55,000 nt of DNA from assembly GCF_029051685.1 (NCBI RefSeq), contig NZ_JAACFT010000042.1:1-55000 (forward strand), written 5' to 3'. How positions within the stretch are numbered: position 1 is the stretch's first letter; every line of letters begins with the position of its first letter. Below the pieces are notes generated by a model, which saw only the letters and a program-made list of their open reading frames with translations, was not told the origin of the DNA and did no database searches. Of the stretch, positions 16,460-25,090 are shown one piece after another. This stretch comes from Bradyrhizobium sp. CSA207 (GTDB lineage Bacteria > Pseudomonadota > Alphaproteobacteria > Rhizobiales > Xanthobacteraceae). The translations under genes and the position numbers were made by a program.

Positions 16460-17403
16460 TGACGACGCTTCTGATTGCCGAACACGACAATGCGTCGCTG
16501 AAGGATGCGACCAACAAGGCCCTGACCGCGGCCGCCGCGCTCGGCGCCGATGTCGAGGTGCTGGTCGCCGGCGAGAACGCTAAGGCCGCGGCGGATGCTG
16601 CCGCCAAGCTCGCAGGCGTAAAGAAGGTGCTGCTCGCCGACGGCGCGCTTTACGCGCACGATCTCGCCGAGCCGCTGGCCGCGCTGATCGTCTCGCTGGC
16701 GCCCGGCTACGACGCCATCGTCGCGCCCGCGACCTCGCGCTTCAAGAACGTGATGCCGCGCATCGCAGCGCTGCTCGACGTCATGCAGGTCTCGGAGATC
16801 ACCAAGGTGATCGCCCCCGACACTTATGAGCGTCCGATCTATGCCGGCAACGCGATCCAGACGGTGAAGTCGAAGGACGCCAAGAAGGTCATCACGGTCC
16901 GTACCTCGACCTTCGCCGCCGCGGGTGAAGGTGGCAGTGCGCCGGTCGAGAGCGTCGCTGCGGCGGCCGATCCGGGCCTGTCGACCTTCGTCGGCGAGGA
17001 AGTCGCCAAGAGCGACCGTCCCGAGCTGACCTCGGCCAAGATCATCGTCTCTGGTGGCCGAGCCATGCAGAGCCGCGAGAACTTTGCCAAATACATCGAG
17101 CCGCTCGCCGACAAGCTCGGCGCCGGTGTCGGTGCCTCGCGCGCGGCGGTCGACGCCGGCTATGCGCCGAACGATTGGCAGGTCGGCCAGACCGGCAAGG
17201 TGGTGGCCCCCGAGCTCTATGTCGCCGTCGGCATTTCCGGCGCGATCCAGCATCTGGCCGGCATGAAGGACTCCAAGGTGATCGTCGCGATCAACAAGGA
17301 CGAGGACGCGCCGATCTTCCAGGTCGCCGATTACGGCCTCGTCGCCGACCTCTATCAGGCGGTTCCTGAGCTCACCGAGGCGCTCGGCAAGCTCGGCAAG
17401 TAA
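16459..17403 (+). CDS. etfA: Electron transfer flavoprotein alpha subunit
   Basis: The 314-residue FAD-binding alpha subunit of ETF. The N-terminal domain (MTTLLIAEHDNASLKDATNK) is followed by the C-terminal FAD domain with IIVSGGRAMQSRENF, ASRAAVDAGYAPNDWQVGQTGK and LYVAVGISGAIQHLAGM, all classical signature stretches. It starts in the ATGA overlap with etfB; a longer open frame upstream lies inside etfB and is spurious. A strong terminator follows. Confidence 0.97.
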   Translation: MTTLLIAEHDNASLKDATNKALTAAAALGADVEVLVAGENAKAAADAAAKLAGVKKVLLADGALYAHDLAEPLAALIVSLAPGYDAIVAPATSRFKNVMPRIAALLDVMQVSEITKVIAPDTYERPIYAGNAIQTVKSKDAKKVITVRTSTFAAAGEGGSAPVESVAAAADPGLSTFVGEEVAKSDRPELTSAKIIVSGGRAMQSRENFAKYIEPLADKLGAGVGASRAAVDAGYAPNDWQVGQTGKVVAPELYVAVGISGAIQHLAGMKDSKVIVAINKDEDAPIFQVADYGLVADLYQAVPELTEALGKLGK

Positions 17404-17419
17404 AAACGGGGTAAAAACA

Positions 17420-17455
17420 CCGGCCGGAGGTGTACACTCCGGCCGGCGTTTCTTT
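17420..17455 (+). terminator. Rho-independent terminator after etfBA
   Basis: A 10-bp perfect GC-rich stem (CCGGCCGGAG at 17420-17429 with CTCCGGCCGG at 17437-17446), a seven-base loop, and then CGTTTCTTT. It lies 17 bases past the etfA stop. Confidence 0.88.
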
Positions 17456-17596
17456 GGCGTGGGGCACGCCGGGGGAGCGATCCAATCTAGGTTTCGAGCC
17501 AAGGTTCTGATTAAATCAGGCTTCTGGTAAAATCGGCCCCCCGGCTCAAGGGGATAGGCAGGGCGCGATGTGCGCGCCGTTCCGGTGGATGGCAAT

Positions 17597-18478
17597 ATGG
17601 CTGCAATAATCAAGAAGGTCGGCGTGATCGGCGCGGGGCAGATGGGCACTGGCATCGCGCATGTCGCGGCGCTTGCCGGCTTCGACGTGGTGCTCAACGA
17701 CATCTCGGCCGATCGCCTCAAGTCGGGCATGGCCACCATCAACGGCAATCTGGCGCGTCAGGTCTCCAAGAAGGCCGTCACCGAGGAGGCCAAGACCAAG
17801 GCCGTTGCGCGCATCGCGCTCGCCGAAAAGCTGGACGACCTCGCCGACTGCGATCTTGTGATCGAGACTGCGGTCGAAAAGGAAGAGGTCAAGCGCAAGA
17901 TCTTTCACGAGCTCTGCGCGGTGTTGAAGCCGGAGGCGATCGTGGCCTCCGATACCTCCTCGATCTCGATCACCCGGCTCGCCGCCGCCACCGACCGGCC
18001 CGAGCGCTTCATCGGCATTCATTTCATGAATCCGGTGCCGCTGATGGAACTGGTCGAGCTGATCCGCGGCATCGCCACCGACGACCACACCTTCGAGGCC
18101 TCCAAGGAGTTCGTGGCCAAGCTCGGCAAGCAGGTCGCGGTGTCCGAGGATTTCCCGGCCTTCATCGTCAACCGCATCCTGCTGCCGATGATCAACGAGG
18201 CGATCTACACGCTGTATGAAGGCGTCGGCAACGTCGAGGCCATCGACGCGGCGATGAAACTCGGCGCGCACCACCCGATGGGCCCGCTGGAGCTTGCCGA
18301 TTTCATCGGCCTCGATACCTGTCTTTCCATCATGCAGGTGCTGCATGAGGGGCTGGCGGATTCGAAATATCGCCCGTGCCCGCTGCTGGTGAAATACGTC
18401 GAGGCCGGCTGGCTCGGCCGCAAGACCCAGCGCGGCTTCTACGACTACCGCGGCGCCAAGCCGCTTCCGACGCGGTAA
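17597..18478 (+). CDS. 3-hydroxybutyryl-CoA dehydrogenase
   Basis: A 293-residue NAD(P)-dependent 3-hydroxyacyl-CoA dehydrogenase that interconverts 3-hydroxybutyryl-CoA and acetoacetyl-CoA. The Rossmann motif GVIGAGQMGTGIA is near residue 9, the catalytic histidine is in IHFMNPVPLMELVE, and the SDTSSISIT segment supplies the substrate serine. The C-terminal domain (FPAFIVNRILLPMINEA, HHPMGPLELADFIGLD) is complete. I chose the ATG at 17597, which leaves MAAIIKKVGVIGAG; a start at 17570 is less likely. Its position just after etfBA fits fatty-acid or polyhydroxybutyrate metabolism. Confidence 0.93.
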   Translation: MAAIIKKVGVIGAGQMGTGIAHVAALAGFDVVLNDISADRLKSGMATINGNLARQVSKKAVTEEAKTKAVARIALAEKLDDLADCDLVIETAVEKEEVKRKIFHELCAVLKPEAIVASDTSSISITRLAAATDRPERFIGIHFMNPVPLMELVELIRGIATDDHTFEASKEFVAKLGKQVAVSEDFPAFIVNRILLPMINEAIYTLYEGVGNVEAIDAAMKLGAHHPMGPLELADFIGLDTCLSIMQVLHEGLADSKYRPCPLLVKYVEAGWLGRKTQRGFYDYRGAKPLPTR

Positions 18479-18606
18479 GACGCGCTCGTGCCCCGGCCGC
18501 TGCGGCCTTTCGTATCCCATTGTGTCCAGGACACGAAGCCGTCCGACCTCTCTACCTCTCGTTAACCGATCGGCCCTAGGGTACCGCCGGTAAGAAGGTT
18601 TTGCGT

Positions 18607-18801
18607 ATGGACATGATGGCGATGGTCAGCACCATGCTGGCCGCTCAGCAAGGCGCGCTGCAGTCGAATATCTCGGCGACGCTGATGAAGCAGAACGCGG
18701 ACGCGGAGAAATCCACTGTCCTGACGCTGCTCGGCGCCGGTCAGCCTTCGCTTGCCAATGTCGCCCCCGGCGTCGGCGGCAATCTCAATATCGCCGCTTA
18801 A
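18607..18801 (+). CDS. YjfB-like putative motility protein
   Basis: A 64-residue peptide of the YjfB family (annotated as putative motility protein from its link to flagellar regulons in Bacillus). The sequence MVSTMLAAQQGALQSNISATLMKQ is the family helix and the rest is rich in Gly, Ala and Asn. The ATG at 18607 has AAGAAGG eight bases upstream; the TTG at 18601 would be too close. No flagellar genes are nearby, so the role is open. Confidence 0.75.
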   Translation: MDMMAMVSTMLAAQQGALQSNISATLMKQNADAEKSTVLTLLGAGQPSLANVAPGVGGNLNIAA

Positions 18802-18813
18802 CAATATCTCAGC

Positions 18814-19515
18814 TTAGTAAGACGCAGCCGCCGGGCTCACCGCGGCCCGGATCAGCTTGAGCGCGTCCTCGCTTGCCCATTCCGCCGGTCCGGCGATGGT
18901 CGCGATCTCGCAGCCGTGCGGGTCGACCAACACCGAGGTCGGCATGCCCAGGGCTCGGCCTATCGCCTTAAGGTCCTGAAAAACCTTGGCCTTTTGGTCA
19001 TTGAAATAGCCGAGCCGGGTTAGATTGGCGTCCTTCAGGAAGTTTTTGGGCTTCTCCGGGTCGCGGGTGTCGATATTGATCGCCACCACCTCGAAATTCG
19101 GCCCCGAAAGCTTGCCCTGGAGCTCGTCCAGCGCCGGCATTTCTTTCCGACACGGCACGCACCAGGTGGCCCAGAGGTTCACCAAAAGCGTCTTGCCGCG
19201 GAAGTCCGACAGCTTTTTCGGCTTGCCGTCGGCATCCTCGAAGGCGAGGTCCGGCAGCTTCAGGGGCGCGGTCGCCATGGTCAGCGCCGCGACCTCGCCA
19301 TGGGCGAGCGGGGCGATCCTCGAGGCCGTTGTCACCGCCGCCCGGCAGAGGGGATCGCCGGAGGGCGCCCGGCTCAGGCCCAGCCCGTACAGCGCGGCGA
19401 AGGAGGCGAGCCCTCCGACCACCACGGTGGCGATCACGACCGGGATCCGGCGCGTGGCCGACCGTGCTTTCCGTTGGCCGGGCATATCGTTGGGGTCGAG
19501 CATATCGTTTGTCAT
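18814..19515 (-). CDS. tlpA: Thiol:disulfide interchange protein TlpA
   Basis: A 233-residue membrane-anchored periplasmic thioredoxin. An N-terminal anchor (IPVVIATVVVGGLASFAALYGLGL) precedes a thioredoxin domain with active site WCVPC (C119, C122). A second cysteine pair (C57 and the one in DPHGCEIAT) corresponds to the structural disulfide described for B. japonicum TlpA, which this protein matches closely as I recall that sequence. TlpA reduces ScoI and the CuB-CuA centre apparatus during cytochrome aa3 assembly. It is divergent from argH, an arrangement I recall for B. japonicum. The start could also be the ATG at residue 5. Confidence 0.95.
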   Translation of the reverse strand: MTNDMLDPNDMPGQRKARSATRRIPVVIATVVVGGLASFAALYGLGLSRAPSGDPLCRAAVTTASRIAPLAHGEVAALTMATAPLKLPDLAFEDADGKPKKLSDFRGKTLLVNLWATWCVPCRKEMPALDELQGKLSGPNFEVVAINIDTRDPEKPKNFLKDANLTRLGYFNDQKAKVFQDLKAIGRALGMPTSVLVDPHGCEIATIAGPAEWASEDALKLIRAAVSPAAASY

Positions 19516-19644
19516 CCGGTCGCAGATATGGCTATCAGAGGCCTCTTAATACGGCTGGCGGCGGCCAGCAAACGTGCGGCACGGGACGCAAGCTAGCGAC
19601 AGCAGGGCCGCATCCAGCGACAGGCAAGGCGTGAGCAGGGGATC

Positions 19645-21042
19645 ATGAGCAACAAGATGTGGGGCGGCCGGTTCTCGGAACGTCCCGATGAGATCATGGA
19701 GGAAATCAATGTCTCCATCGACGTCGATCGTCACCTCTTTGCCCAGGACATTGCCGCGTCCAAGGCCCACGCCGCGATGCTTGCCGCGCAGGGCATCATC
19801 ACGGCCTCTGATGCGAAAAATATCGGCAAGGGTCTAGACACGATTTTGTCAGAGATCGGCAAGGGCGGCTTCGAATTCAAGCGTGCGCTTGAGGACATTC
19901 ACATGAATGTCGAGAGCCGGCTGTCCGAGCTGATCGGCCCGGCCGCCGGCCGTCTGCACACGGCGCGCTCGCGCAACGACCAGGTCGCGACCGATTTCCG
20001 TCTCTACGTCCGCGATGTGCTCGACGAGACCGACGCCGCGCTCGCCGCGTTCCAGCACGCGCTGGTGCAACGCGCGCTCGAGCATGCCGCAACAGTCATG
20101 CCCGGCTTCACGCATCTGCAGACCGCGCAGCCCGTCACCTTCGGCCATCATCTGCTCGCCTATGTCGAGATGGCCGCGCGCGACCGCGGCCGTTTCCAGG
20201 ACGCGCGCAAGCGGCTGAACGAATCCCCGCTCGGCGCCGCCGCGCTCGCCGGCACCTCGTTCCCGATCGACCGCCACGCCACCGCCAAGGCGCTCGGCTT
20301 TGACCGGCCGATGGCGAACTCGCTCGATGCGGTCTCCGACCGCGACTTCGTGCTGGAGACCTTGTCGGGGGCCGCGATCTGCGCGGTGCACATGTCGCGT
20401 TTTGCCGAAGAGATCGTGATCTGGACCTCGCCGCTGGTCGGCATGATCCGCCTCAGCGACAAGTTCACGACCGGTTCCTCGATCATGCCGCAGAAGCGCA
20501 ACCCGGATGCCGCCGAGCTGGTGCGCGCCAAGACCGGCCGCGTCATTGGTGCGCTCAACGGTCTCCTGATCGTGATGAAGGGCCTGCCGCTCGCCTATCA
20601 AAAGGACATGCAGGAGGACAAGCAGGGCGCCATGGAGGGCTTTGCCGCGCTGTCGCTCGCGATCCGCGCCATGACCGGCATGGTCCGCGATCTCGTGCCC
20701 GACGAGGCCAAGATGAAGCTTGCCGCCGGCGAGGGTTACGCCACCGCGACTGATCTTGCCGACTGGCTGGTGCGGACGCTGAAAATGCCGTTCCGCGAGG
20801 CCCATCACGTCACCGGCCGCATCGTCGCCAAGGCCGCCGAGGGCGGCGTGGCGCTGCACGACCTGCCGCTCGAGCAGATGCAGGCGATCGAGCCTGACAT
20901 CACCAAGGACGTGCTCGGCGTGCTCTCGGTCGAATCGTCGGTGAAGAGCCGCACCAGCTTCGGCGGCACCGCGCCGAAGAACGTGGCGGCGCAGGCCAAG
21001 GCCTGGCTGAGGCGGCTGGAAAAAGAGCGAAAATTGGGCTGA
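19645..21042 (+). CDS. argH: Argininosuccinate lyase
   Basis: A 465-residue enzyme of the fumarase/aspartase superfamily that splits argininosuccinate to arginine and fumarate, the last step of arginine synthesis. It opens MSNKMWGGRFSERPDEIMEE and carries HTARSRNDQVATDFRLYVRD, PGFTHLQTAQPVTFGHH and the superfamily signature GSSIMPQKRNPD with the catalytic serine loop. The length is normal. The gene is followed closely by lptM and lysA on the same strand and diverges from tlpA. Confidence 0.97.
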   Translation: MSNKMWGGRFSERPDEIMEEINVSIDVDRHLFAQDIAASKAHAAMLAAQGIITASDAKNIGKGLDTILSEIGKGGFEFKRALEDIHMNVESRLSELIGPAAGRLHTARSRNDQVATDFRLYVRDVLDETDAALAAFQHALVQRALEHAATVMPGFTHLQTAQPVTFGHHLLAYVEMAARDRGRFQDARKRLNESPLGAAALAGTSFPIDRHATAKALGFDRPMANSLDAVSDRDFVLETLSGAAICAVHMSRFAEEIVIWTSPLVGMIRLSDKFTTGSSIMPQKRNPDAAELVRAKTGRVIGALNGLLIVMKGLPLAYQKDMQEDKQGAMEGFAALSLAIRAMTGMVRDLVPDEAKMKLAAGEGYATATDLADWLVRTLKMPFREAHHVTGRIVAKAAEGGVALHDLPLEQMQAIEPDITKDVLGVLSVESSVKSRTSFGGTAPKNVAAQAKAWLRRLEKERKLG

Positions 21043-21134
21043 GGGCAAAATTTCGCTTATGTTTCATGGTGATCCGGCTCTCGCCAGAGTGCGCCAATCT
21101 CTGTATGGTGCGGCCGCGTAATGGGGATTTCGTC

Positions 21135-21425
21135 GTGACGTCAAAGTTTCGCCCGGCCGGTTCGGGGTGGGCCATCATTGTCCTTAGCCTGAGTGCGCTG
21201 GCGCTTGCCGGCTGCGGCCGCAAGGGCCCGCTCGATCTGCCGCCGACCGCCTCCAGCGCGTCCACGGCCAATGTGGCCGGGCCGACCGACACCGAGATCG
21301 AAGCCCAGAGGACGCCGAGCGTGTTCAATCCCACCTATGGCGCGGACGCCCCGCCGGCGGCGGCCAAGGGCAAAAAGAAATCCTTTATCCTCGACCCGCT
21401 CCTGGACGAAAGACCCAGCCGGTAG
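21135..21425 (+). CDS. lptM: LptM-like outer-membrane lipoprotein
   Basis: A 96-residue small lipoprotein. The signal peptide ends in lipobox LALAGC, followed by GRKGPLDLPP, the conserved motif of LptM (YifL), which helps LptD fold and form its disulfides at the LPS translocon. The C-terminal part is low-complexity and ends KKKSFILDPLLDERPSR. I chose GTG at 21135 (GGGGA upstream), which gives a normal n-region; an ATG at 21105 is possible. The order argH-lptM-lysA is common in proteobacteria. Confidence 0.85.
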   Translation: MTSKFRPAGSGWAIIVLSLSALALAGCGRKGPLDLPPTASSASTANVAGPTDTEIEAQRTPSVFNPTYGADAPPAAAKGKKKSFILDPLLDERPSR

Positions 21426-21448
21426 GCTGGGGTAGCTGAGCCAACGCC

Positions 21449-22714
21449 ATGAACCATTTCGACTACCGCAACGGCGTGCTGCACGCCGAGGCGGTGAACC
21501 TGTCCGAGCTCGCCGCGGCCGTCGGCACGCCGTTCTATTGCTATTCGACCGCGACGCTGGAGCGCCATTACCGCGTCTTCACCGACGCCTTCGCCGGCGA
21601 GAAGGTGCTGGTCTGCTACGCCATGAAGGCGAACTCCAACCAGTCGGTGCTGCGCACGCTGGCCAAGCTCGGCGCCGGCGCCGACGTGGTCTCCGGCGGC
21701 GAATTGAAGCGCGCGCTGGCCGCCGGCATCCCTGCAGGCAAGATACTGTTCTCCGGCGTCGGCAAGACGGAAGAAGAGCTGCGCGCGGCGCTGGCCGCCG
21801 ACATCCTCTGTCTCAACGTCGAATCCGAGCCTGAGCTGGAGCTGCTGTCGCGGCTTGCGAGCGAGATGGGCAAGACCGCGCGCATCTCGGTGCGCGTCAA
21901 TCCGGACGTCGATGCCGGTACGCACGCAAAGATCTCCACCGGCAAGTCCGAGAACAAGTTCGGCATTCCGATCGCCTATGCCCGCGAGGTCTATGCGCGC
22001 GCGGCAAAGCTCCCCGGCATCGCGGTGACCGGCACCGACGTGCATATCGGCAGCCAGATCACGGACCTCTCCAAGATGGAGACCGCGTTCCGCATCCTCT
22101 CCGAGTTCGTGCAGACGCTGCGTGCCGACGGCCACAACATCTCGCATGTCGATTTCGGCGGCGGCCTCGGCATTCCCTATTACATGGACCGCGAGGCGCC
22201 GCCGGCGCCCGATGCTTATGCTGCGATGGTCAAGCGTGTCAGCCACAATCTCGGCTGCACGCTGATGTTCGAGCCGGGCCGGATGATCGTCGGCAATGCC
22301 GGCATCCTGGTTGCGAAGGTGATCTACGTGAAGCACGGCGACGGCAAGAATTTCGTCATCATCGACGCCGCTATGAACGATCTGATCCGCCCGACGCTGT
22401 ACGAGGCCCATCACGATATTTTGCCGGTGACGCAGCCGGCGAGGGGCGCAGCCACGATCACGGCCGACGTCGTCGGCCCGGTCTGCGAGACCGGCGACTA
22501 CCTTGCGCTCGACCGCACGCTGCCGACGCCCAAGCCCGGCGATCTCCTCGCCATCATGACCGCCGGCGCCTATGGCGCGGTGCAGGCCGGCACCTACAAT
22601 ACGAGGGCGCTGGTGCCGGAAGTGCTGGTGAAGGGCGATCGGTACGCAGTGGTACGTCCGCGCGTCGAAGTTGAGCAGCTGATCGCGATGGACACGCCGG
22701 CGCCGTGGCTGTGA
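21449..22714 (+). CDS. lysA: Diaminopimelate decarboxylase
   Basis: A 421-residue PLP enzyme of the alanine racemase fold type III that decarboxylates meso-diaminopimelate to lysine. The PLP lysine is K60 in VCYAMKANSN. Also seen: DVVSGGELKRALAAGI, SVRVNPDVDAGTHAKISTGK, HIGSQIT, DFGGGLGIPY and FEPGRMIVGNAG, and the C-terminal VCETGDYLALDR with the catalytic cysteine and GAYGAVQAGTYN. It begins 23 bases after lptM and is probably in the same transcript. Confidence 0.97.
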   Translation: MNHFDYRNGVLHAEAVNLSELAAAVGTPFYCYSTATLERHYRVFTDAFAGEKVLVCYAMKANSNQSVLRTLAKLGAGADVVSGGELKRALAAGIPAGKILFSGVGKTEEELRAALAADILCLNVESEPELELLSRLASEMGKTARISVRVNPDVDAGTHAKISTGKSENKFGIPIAYAREVYARAAKLPGIAVTGTDVHIGSQITDLSKMETAFRILSEFVQTLRADGHNISHVDFGGGLGIPYYMDREAPPAPDAYAAMVKRVSHNLGCTLMFEPGRMIVGNAGILVAKVIYVKHGDGKNFVIIDAAMNDLIRPTLYEAHHDILPVTQPARGAATITADVVGPVCETGDYLALDRTLPTPKPGDLLAIMTAGAYGAVQAGTYNTRALVPEVLVKGDRYAVVRPRVEVEQLIAMDTPAPWL

Positions 22715-22794
22715 GGCTCGATCGCACCGGCGGCACCCTGCGACGATGAGCGCAGGCATTGCTCGCGCTCATCCAGCCGGGCTGTCGACCGCGC

Positions 22795-23313
22795 CTACCT
22801 CTTGAACCGGTCCCTGATCGCGGCGAGGCCGGAATCGTAGACGGCGTTGAGGGCATCGACTGCTTCCTTTTCCTTGCCAGGGTCAGGCGTGTAGGTGCCG
22901 GTCCAGGTCACCACCGACACGCCTTCCCCCCTTGCCGTAACCTTGATGGTCGACTTGTACTGGCTCACCGGCAGCGGGCTCGACAGGAACGCGTAGGAAT
23001 AGCTGTAGCCCCTGTCGTCACGCGCGATCTGCGACTCGACGAAGGAGGCCTTGCCGTCCTTGGTGACGAGCGTCCGGGTCGGCGGCGATTTGCCGTCCTC
23101 GATGCACTGACCGACCGGCGGCAGCCAGTCCTTGATCGCGCAGAACGGGCCGATGACGGACCACACCTCAGCGGCGGCGCCGCTGACCTCGATGCTGTGC
23201 GTCAGGTTGGCTGCGGAAGCCGGAACGACGCCGGCGCCGAGAACGATGGCGCATTTCATGGCGTTGCTCAGCGAGGCGAGGAATCTGGAAGGGGTTGCAT
23301 CGTCTTTCTTCAT
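22795..23313 (-). CDS. Secreted SRPBCC (START-like) family protein
   Basis: A 172-residue protein with a hydrophobic leader (MKCAIVLGAGVVPASAANLT) and an SRPBCC/polyketide-cyclase-like hydrophobic-ligand fold: SIEVSGAAAEVWSVIGPFCAIKDWLPPVGQCIEDG, then RDDRGYSYSYAFLSSPLPVSQY. An export signal is unusual for this fold but is seen in several rhizobial members. The start has GGAG upstream. It diverges from the HxlR regulator, which is the likely controller. The ligand is unknown. Confidence 0.82.
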   Translation of the reverse strand: MKKDDATPSRFLASLSNAMKCAIVLGAGVVPASAANLTHSIEVSGAAAEVWSVIGPFCAIKDWLPPVGQCIEDGKSPPTRTLVTKDGKASFVESQIARDDRGYSYSYAFLSSPLPVSQYKSTIKVTARGEGVSVVTWTGTYTPDPGKEKEAVDALNAVYDSGLAAIRDRFKR

Positions 23314-23500
23314 TCAAATCTCCTACATTTGACAGGCGGTACCGCGGCGGGCCGCCTTGCTTACAATGCCGGTTCGGATAGACGCCGCCCGCGGTCCGCG
23401 GCCAGTTCAGAGAATGAATCGAGCCTGATACAGAAACTGAACTAGGAAGCCGCGCGCGCCGGCCCTAAGGTCCCGGCTCTCTCTTGTCTCGGAGGCCCGC

Positions 23501-24199
23501 ATGACCATCGGCAGCTACAGGCAGTTCTGTCCGGTCGCGATGGCGGCCGAGATATTGTGTACGCGGTGGACCATCGTGCTGCTCCGCGAACTCATTGCCG
23601 GTTCGACTCGTTTCAACGAGCTGCGCCGCGGTGTTCCGCGTATGTCACCTGCGTTGCTCTCGCAGCGGCTGAAAGAGCTCGAAGCAGCCGGCATCGTCAT
23701 GCGTCGATCGTCGGCTTCCGAGCGTGGAGTGCTCGAATATCAGCTGACGGCGGCTGGGCGCGAACTCGGCCCGATCGTCGAGGCGTTCGGCGTCTGGGGC
23801 CAGCGCCGTATCGAATCGCATCTGTCGCTTCAGCATCTCGACGTCCAGCTGCTGATGTGGGACATGCGGCGAAATCTGAATACGACGCCTATGCCGAGCC
23901 GCCGCAGCGTCCTGCAGTTCGCCTATCCCGAGTTGCCCGCCACGCAGCGCCTGTGGTGGCTGATCGTCGACCCCAACGAGAGTGTCGATCTTTGCTCCAT
24001 CGATCCGGGTTTCGAGGTCGATCTCTACGTATCGGTCGATCTGCGCACGATGACGGCCATCTGGATGGGGCTCGAAACCGTACGCGCTGCCGTTGCCAGC
24101 CAACGGATGCTGCTCACCGGTGACCGGCAGCTTGCCGCTGCCATTCAAAGCTGGCTGGGGCTCAGCCCGTTCGCCAAGGAACGCAAGCTGGCAAGCTGA
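23501..24199 (+). CDS. HxlR family transcriptional regulator with SCP2-like C-terminus
   Basis: A 232-residue regulator. Residues 1-110 form the HxlR winged helix: YRQFCPVAMAAEILCTRWTIVLLRELIAGSTRFNELRRGVPRMS with the N-terminal cysteine, then LLSQRLKELEAAGIVMR. HxlR proteins are usually about 110-130 residues, so the extra 110 residues are notable; they resemble the SCP2 sterol-carrier-like domain found at the end of some actinobacterial and proteobacterial HxlR proteins. The ATG has GGAGG six bases upstream. It lies between a divergent SRPBCC gene and a DUF1330 gene and could control either. Confidence 0.87.
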   Translation: MTIGSYRQFCPVAMAAEILCTRWTIVLLRELIAGSTRFNELRRGVPRMSPALLSQRLKELEAAGIVMRRSSASERGVLEYQLTAAGRELGPIVEAFGVWGQRRIESHLSLQHLDVQLLMWDMRRNLNTTPMPSRRSVLQFAYPELPATQRLWWLIVDPNESVDLCSIDPGFEVDLYVSVDLRTMTAIWMGLETVRAAVASQRMLLTGDRQLAAAIQSWLGLSPFAKERKLAS

Positions 24200-24336
24200 C
24201 GGACGCCGGCTCGATTCAATATCTGTATCGCCGCGCTACAGTTCTCGTACTGGTCCGCCGCCGCCGTGTTCTGGCACATCGGTGCCATCCCCCACGCCAA
24301 TGAGGCAGGGGCAGACATCGAGACAGGAGACACGGC

Positions 24337-24663
24337 ATGACAGCCTATCTGATCGCAGACATCAAAGTGACCGACGGAAAGTGGGTGCCGGACTATGCGG
24401 CCTCCGTTCACGACCTCGTGCACAAGCACGGTGGCAAGTACCTCTCGCGCAGCGGCAATGTGAAGACGCTGGAAGGCGCGCCGCTCGACACTTCGCTGAT
24501 TGCGATCATGTCGTTTCCCTCGGCGAAGGCGGCGGAATCCTTCGTTGCCGACCCCGCCTATGGCCGCTTTGCGGCGGCGCGCCGGAGCGGTAGCGACAGC
24601 CGTTTCCAGCTCATCGACGATACCGATTTGGCCGGCACGATCCCTTATCTCGCCAAGGCTTGA
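24337..24663 (+). CDS. DUF1330 domain protein
   Basis: A 108-residue protein of the DUF1330 family, a dimeric alpha-beta barrel (ferredoxin-like) fold. Visible: MTAYLIADIKVTDGKWVPDY, HGGKYLSRSGNVKTLEG and IAIMSFPSAKAAESFVADPAY. The ATG has AGGAG six bases upstream. The family has no defined chemistry; related folds include small monooxygenases and stress-response barrels. It follows the HxlR gene by 137 bases. Confidence 0.9.
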   Translation: MTAYLIADIKVTDGKWVPDYAASVHDLVHKHGGKYLSRSGNVKTLEGAPLDTSLIAIMSFPSAKAAESFVADPAYGRFAAARRSGSDSRFQLIDDTDLAGTIPYLAKA

Positions 24664-24733
24664 ACTGCGTCTCGGCAGGAACTCGGACCCGGCCGCAGGC
24701 GCAGATTGTGCCCGGCCGACACAGGAGATTGGA

Positions 24734-25009
24734 ATGAACGATTCACTCGCCGGCGCCGGCCCGCTTCGCATGTTTTTCGTGGCTTGCAGCGTGGTCTTTC
24801 TGGTCGGACTTTCCGGCGCCGCCTCGGCCCGGGTCACGCGGTGCGACATCACCTGGGTCAGCTGCAACAACACCGCTGCGAAATGCTCGAGTGACAGGCG
24901 TTGCATGCGCAGGTGCGATGAGAAGTACATCAAGTGCAGCGGCGGCGCCGCCTCCCTGCAATTAGGTCAGCCGATCAACCTCGTAGAACTCGGCAGACGC
25001 CGCTCGTAG
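24734..25009 (+). CDS. Small secreted cysteine-rich protein
   Basis: A 91-residue protein that I do not recognise. A signal peptide is evident (FFVACSVVFLVGLSGAASA, cleavage near residue 32). The mature part has six cysteines (37, 44, 51, 57, 61, 68) within 32 residues and many basic residues (RRCMRRCDEKYIKC), and would probably be a disulfide-rich periplasmic or secreted peptide. AGGAG lies seven bases before the ATG, which sets the start; a longer open frame from 24500 overlaps the previous gene and is spurious. A strong hairpin follows. Confidence 0.75.
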   Translation: MNDSLAGAGPLRMFFVACSVVFLVGLSGAASARVTRCDITWVSCNNTAAKCSSDRRCMRRCDEKYIKCSGGAASLQLGQPINLVELGRRRS

Positions 25010-25049
25010 CAGTTGTGCGTTCACCACCGTAGATCGACCCGACGAAGAC

Positions 25050-25078
25050 AACGCAGCGCCGGTCACCGGCGCTGCGTT
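25050..25078. terminator. Bidirectional terminator hairpin between convergent genes
   Basis: A perfect 13-bp inverted repeat (AACGCAGCGCCGG and its complement) with a three-base TCA loop lies between the convergent Cys-rich protein gene and the dehydrogenase gene. The A and T ends are short, so it is a plausible two-way terminator of modest strength. Confidence 0.75.
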
Positions 25079-25090
25079 ATCCTGTTGGCG

